DNA of 42,868 nucleotides from an uncultured Clostridia bacterium. Lineage in GTDB: Bacteria > Bacillota > Clostridia > Lachnospirales > CAG-274. Position 1 is the first letter of the stretch. Each line of letters starts with the position of its first letter. This document shows, piece after piece, positions 40,157-42,868 of this stretch. A program made the position numbers and the translations under genes. The notes under the pieces are model-generated. The model had not been told where the DNA came from. It ran no database searches and worked only from the letters and a program-made list of their open reading frames with translations. The stretch spans positions 1-42,868 of the forward strand of contig CANQXR010000018.1 in the NCBI GenBank assembly GCA_947627855.1, given 5' to 3'.

Positions 40157-41058
40157 CAATTAAAAATAAAGAAGCATGGGCAAAAGCAGCGCTGTTTGCT
40201 GCGGCACTTATATGGGGGCTTTCATTTGTAATACTGAAGGACGCAATTACGGAGCTTCCTCCCCTTTTCACCATAGCCGTCAGATTTTTGATTGCCTTTA
40301 TACTATTATCCGCCGTATTTTTAAAAAAATACAGCCTTATAAACAGGGAATACATATTTCACTGCATTATCTGCGGCATACTTCTCGGCATAGCCTACGC
40401 CGTGCAGACTTTAGGGCTTGAAGGCACCACGCCCGGCAAAAACGCCTTTCTTACCTCCGGCTATTGCATAATAACTCCTTTTCTCTACTGGCTTATCAGC
40501 CACAAAAGACCAACCGTTTATAATGTGAGCGCCGCATTTGTCTGTATGATAGGCTTCGGGCTGATTTCCCTTGACGGCAACATAGGCATTTCAAAGGGCG
40601 ATTTTATGTCAATACTGTGCGGCTTCTTCTATGCTCTTCATATTGCATACACAGCCAAAATATACGGCAGGAAGGATCCTGTTATGTTTTCCTTGCTCCA
40701 ATTTGCCACAGCAGCCGTATCATGCTTTATATACAGTCTTTTGTCAGAGGACATACCACGAACCATACCTTTATCGGTTGTGCCGGAGATATTGTTCTTA
40801 TCCGTTGTGGCAACTGCCCTCGGTCTGCTTTTTCAGACGATAGGACAAAAATATGCAAATCCCTCGGCAGCGGCGCTTATACTCAGCCTCGAATCGGTTT
40901 TCGGAGTTGCCTTTTCTCTTGTTTTTTATACGGAAGAAAAGCTCACATTAAGACTTGCGGCGGGCTTTGCGTTTATATTTGCCGCAATTATCATATCCGA
41001 GGTTCTGGGAAGAAAGAAGAATTTCAGCATACAAAAAGGAACAGAGGTGACGTTATGA
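40153..41058 (+). CDS. EamA/DMT-family transporter
   Basis: A 301-residue membrane protein with ten hydrophobic segments arranged as two EamA repeats (about 10-140 and 150-285). The first repeat has AALIWGLSFVILKDAI and LPPLFTIAVRFLIAF. The second begins with GDFMSILCGFFYALHIAYT and ends PSAAALILSLESVFGVAFS then L. Members export amino acids or other metabolites; the substrate here cannot be inferred. Start and stop overlap the flanking genes by 4 bases each (ATGA), so it is tightly coupled with DUF4250 and the HAD gene. Confidence 0.88.
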   Translation: MTIKNKEAWAKAALFAAALIWGLSFVILKDAITELPPLFTIAVRFLIAFILLSAVFLKKYSLINREYIFHCIICGILLGIAYAVQTLGLEGTTPGKNAFLTSGYCIITPFLYWLISHKRPTVYNVSAAFVCMIGFGLISLDGNIGISKGDFMSILCGFFYALHIAYTAKIYGRKDPVMFSLLQFATAAVSCFIYSLLSEDIPRTIPLSVVPEILFLSVVATALGLLFQTIGQKYANPSAAALILSLESVFGVAFSLVFYTEEKLTLRLAAGFAFIFAAIIISEVLGRKKNFSIQKGTEVTL

Positions 41059-41876
41059 AATATAAAATGGTAGCCTGCGACTGTGACAATACGCTTATTG
41101 CCACCGATGGCTGTCTTCCAAAGGACAATATAACCGCCATAAGAAAAATAATGAATATGGACGTTGAGTTTGTAATTGCAAGCGGCAGAAACGACCTGCT
41201 GCTTACCGATATCACAGGTGAAATAGGCGGACAAATAAATCTTATAGGCTGCAACGGCGCTACAATAAGAAACCTTGAAAAGGGCATTGTATACAGAAAC
41301 GAACCTATACCCAAGCCGGCGCTTAAATATGCCATAGACTATTTTAATGCACATAATATAGATTTTAAGGCGTACACCCTTGAAGCGGCATTCTCAAAAG
41401 GACTTGATCTGGGAGATAAGCTTGAGCGGCTTACCGGTGTGGGCTATAAAAAGGCAAAGGACTTTGACACGGAATATGTAACGGATACGGACTTTATAAA
41501 GGAGCTTGACGTATTAAAGCTGGTTGTAGTAGACGAACACCGCATTGTAAGAAAAATTCAGGAAGAGCTTAAGCATACAGAGGGAATAAATGGGGTTCTT
41601 GCAGCCGATGTCTGCCTCGATTTTATATCACATAAGGCTACCAAAGGCTCGGCACTTCTGTGTCTTGCGGAAAAAATGGGTATAAAGCCCGAAGAAATCA
41701 TAGCCTTCGGAGATACTGAAAACGATATATCTATGCTGAAGGCGGCAGGGCTTTCTGTGTGTATGGGCAACGGAACCGATGAGGTAAAGCGTATATGCAA
41801 CACTGTAACCAAAACAAATGACGAGGCAGGTGTTGCCTATATGCTTAACAATGTATTCGGACTTAATATGTATTGA
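41055..41876 (+). CDS. Cof-type HAD-IIB phosphatase
   Basis: A 273-residue haloacid-dehalogenase-superfamily phosphatase. The nucleophile motif is VACDCDNTL (Asp9 and Asp11). Motif II is VIASGR, and the metal-binding motif IV is IIAFGDTENDISMLKAAG. The large C2B cap lies in the middle (about 80-190), which marks the Cof subfamily of sugar-phosphate or flavin/nucleotide phosphatases. GAGGTGA lies 4 bases before ATG 41055, which overlaps the EamA stop. The very long frame extending back to 40617 overlaps the EamA gene and is discarded. Substrate unknown. Confidence 0.9.
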   Translation: MKYKMVACDCDNTLIATDGCLPKDNITAIRKIMNMDVEFVIASGRNDLLLTDITGEIGGQINLIGCNGATIRNLEKGIVYRNEPIPKPALKYAIDYFNAHNIDFKAYTLEAAFSKGLDLGDKLERLTGVGYKKAKDFDTEYVTDTDFIKELDVLKLVVVDEHRIVRKIQEELKHTEGINGVLAADVCLDFISHKATKGSALLCLAEKMGIKPEEIIAFGDTENDISMLKAAGLSVCMGNGTDEVKRICNTVTKTNDEAGVAYMLNNVFGLNMY

Positions 41877-41884
41877 GGTGAAAT

Positions 41885-42691
41885 ATGAAATTAGCACTAT
41901 GTCAGACCGATATCGTATGGGAAAATAAGGAAAAAAATTATGAGACAGCGGAAAAATATATAAAAAAAGCAGCGGAGAATAAAGGGGAGCTTGCGGTTTT
42001 TCCCGAAATGAGTTTTACGGGATTTACGGTTAATGTCAGCGGTATGGGTGAGGTCTTTGAAGAATCCGAAACCGTTCACATTATGAGAGACATGGCGAAA
42101 AAATACGGAATTGCCTTGGGCTTCGGTATGATAGTTACGGAAAACGGCAAAAACAAAAATCGCTTCGTAATAATTGACAAGGACGGCAATATCGCAGGAT
42201 ATTACGACAAGATACACCCCTTTTCATACAGTGAGGAGGGAAAGTTTTTTACAGGCGGAAATCACATAACAAATGTCAGAATAGGCGACACAGCCATTTC
42301 CCTTTTTGTGTGCTATGATCTGCGCTTTCCCGAAATCTTCAGCTGTGCATCATATACCTGCGATTTACTTCTTGTAATAGCAAACTGGCCCGCAAGCCGC
42401 ATAAATCAGTGGACGCACCTATTAAGGGCACGAAGTATTGAAAATCAGTGTTATGTTGCGGGAATAAACCGTACGGGAACAGGTGATGGTATAATCTACA
42501 ACGGAAAATCCGCTGTTTTTGACTGCTATGGAAATCTTCTTACTGAAATGGATAACCATGAAGGACTTGCGTTCTGTGAAATAATACCCGAAAACGTGGT
42601 ATACTTCAGAAATAAATTCAGAATGAAACAGGACAGAAGAGAAGATCTTTACAAACATTTTTTCGATGATTTAACGCCAAAAAAGCCCTGA
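41885..42691 (+). CDS. Carbon-nitrogen hydrolase (nitrilase superfamily)
   Basis: A 268-residue amidohydrolase of the nitrilase superfamily, omega-amidase/Nit2-like. The Glu-Lys-Cys triad is visible as Glu41 (VFPEMSFTGF), Lys109 (YYDKIHPFSYSEEGKFF) and Cys143 (FVCYDLRFPEIF). The Arg-Ala-Arg-Ser-Ile-Glu-Asn segment that follows is also typical. Nit2-like enzymes hydrolyse alpha-ketoglutaramate or deaminated glutathione; either is possible here. GAGGTGA lies 4 bases before ATG, 8 bases after the HAD gene. It is the last gene of the operon, and palindrome copy E begins 8 bases after its stop. Confidence 0.88.
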   Translation: MKLALCQTDIVWENKEKNYETAEKYIKKAAENKGELAVFPEMSFTGFTVNVSGMGEVFEESETVHIMRDMAKKYGIALGFGMIVTENGKNKNRFVIIDKDGNIAGYYDKIHPFSYSEEGKFFTGGNHITNVRIGDTAISLFVCYDLRFPEIFSCASYTCDLLLVIANWPASRINQWTHLLRARSIENQCYVAGINRTGTGDGIIYNGKSAVFDCYGNLLTEMDNHEGLAFCEIIPENVVYFRNKFRMKQDRREDLYKHFFDDLTPKKP

Positions 42692-42698
42692 CGGGGTT

Positions 42699-42797
42699 CC
42701 GTATTCTTTCATACCGTCAAAGACGGTATGAAAGAATACGGGGGAGGGGGCGGTATGCGGGGGCAAGGAGGTGGGCTTCGCCCACCTCCTTGCCCCC
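42699..42797. repeat. Composite double palindrome, copy E (partly asymmetric)
   Basis: Hairpin 1 (42699-42741) has perfect 20-bp arms around ACCGTC-AAA-GACGGT. A G-rich stretch (GGGGGAGGGGGCGGTATGC) without a complement follows, then hairpin 2 (42759-42797) with 18-bp arms around TTC. The unpaired stretch suggests that the outer right arm was lost or never formed. No gene is visible from here to the window end. Confidence 0.88.
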
Positions 42798-42868
42798 CAG
42801 ATTGTCCGAAAAACATATGAAAATCATAAATAAAATCTTTATTAGTTTTACGTAACGAACATAAAAAA

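Noticed and set aside
40617..41054. 146-residue N-terminal extension of the HAD phosphatase
   Set aside because: It overlaps the EamA gene in another frame; the HAD motif starts right after ATG 41055, which has its own ribosome site.

Overview
The window looks like chromosome from an anaerobic, spore-forming, low-to-moderate-GC Firmicute of the class Clostridia (Lachnospiraceae-like). The case rests on the spore genes spmA and spmB, a Csp-like germination protease, a cotJC fragment, strong AAGGAGG-type ribosome sites, TTGACA/TATAAT promoters with 16-18 bp spacers, a large ferredoxin/NADPH-type glutamate synthase pair and four tRNA genes without encoded CCA. No prophage, plasmid or CRISPR locus is present. 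The window is mostly housekeeping, with one small accessory island (about 27.2-30.6 kb) and a striking set of intergenic palindromes.

Layout. 0.1-1.9 kb: an NCS2 nucleobase permease. 1.9-3.4 kb (minus): AbrB regulator, SHOCT-like protein, signal peptidase I and a DUF1858 redox protein, from one promoter. 3.6-4.8 kb: spmA-spmB. 4.7-6.6 kb (minus): acpS and the bifunctional NAD(P)HX repair enzyme. 6.9-9.2 kb: cysK-metY sulfur assimilation, with a palindrome over the -10 box. 9.2-16.4 kb (minus): cell-wall amidase, rdgB, phosphoesterase, tex and a lone PTS IIBC. 16.8-19.3 kb: a Ni/Co ECF transporter (fused MN, Q, O), then tRNA-Pro and a CsoR-family metal sensor. 19.8-20.4 kb: three 72-bp tandem repeats abutting a minus-strand tRNA cluster (Phe, Gly, Gly). 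20.6-26.9 kb (minus): gltB-gltD, whose leader looks like an ANTAR-type antitermination element. 27.2-30.6 kb: two convergent large serine recombinases with a fragment of cotJC between them. 30.7-32 kb: sstT. 32-33 kb: a cation diffusion facilitator. 33.2-37.1 kb (minus): M23 peptidase, small alarmone synthetase, amidase and Csp-like subtilase. 37.5-39.8 kb (minus): serC-serA. 40-42.7 kb: DUF4250, EamA transporter, Cof-type HAD phosphatase and a nitrilase-family amidohydrolase, tightly packed.

The most unusual signal is a family of composite double palindromes at five intergenic loci (10.57-10.91, 16.53-16.65, 32.94-33.07, 37.31-37.43 and 42.70-42.80 kb). Each has a short hairpin, usually built on ACCGTC-N3-GACGGT, followed by a long hairpin with a G-rich 5' arm. 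Arm sequences differ between copies but stay almost perfectly self-complementary. All copies point the same way whatever the direction of the neighbouring genes. I recognise no described family that fits. Other leads are the gltB leader, the cotJC fragment between the recombinases, and the tRNA-adjacent 72-bp repeats.

All calls come from reading the sequence and from knowledge of the families. No database search or folding program was run.
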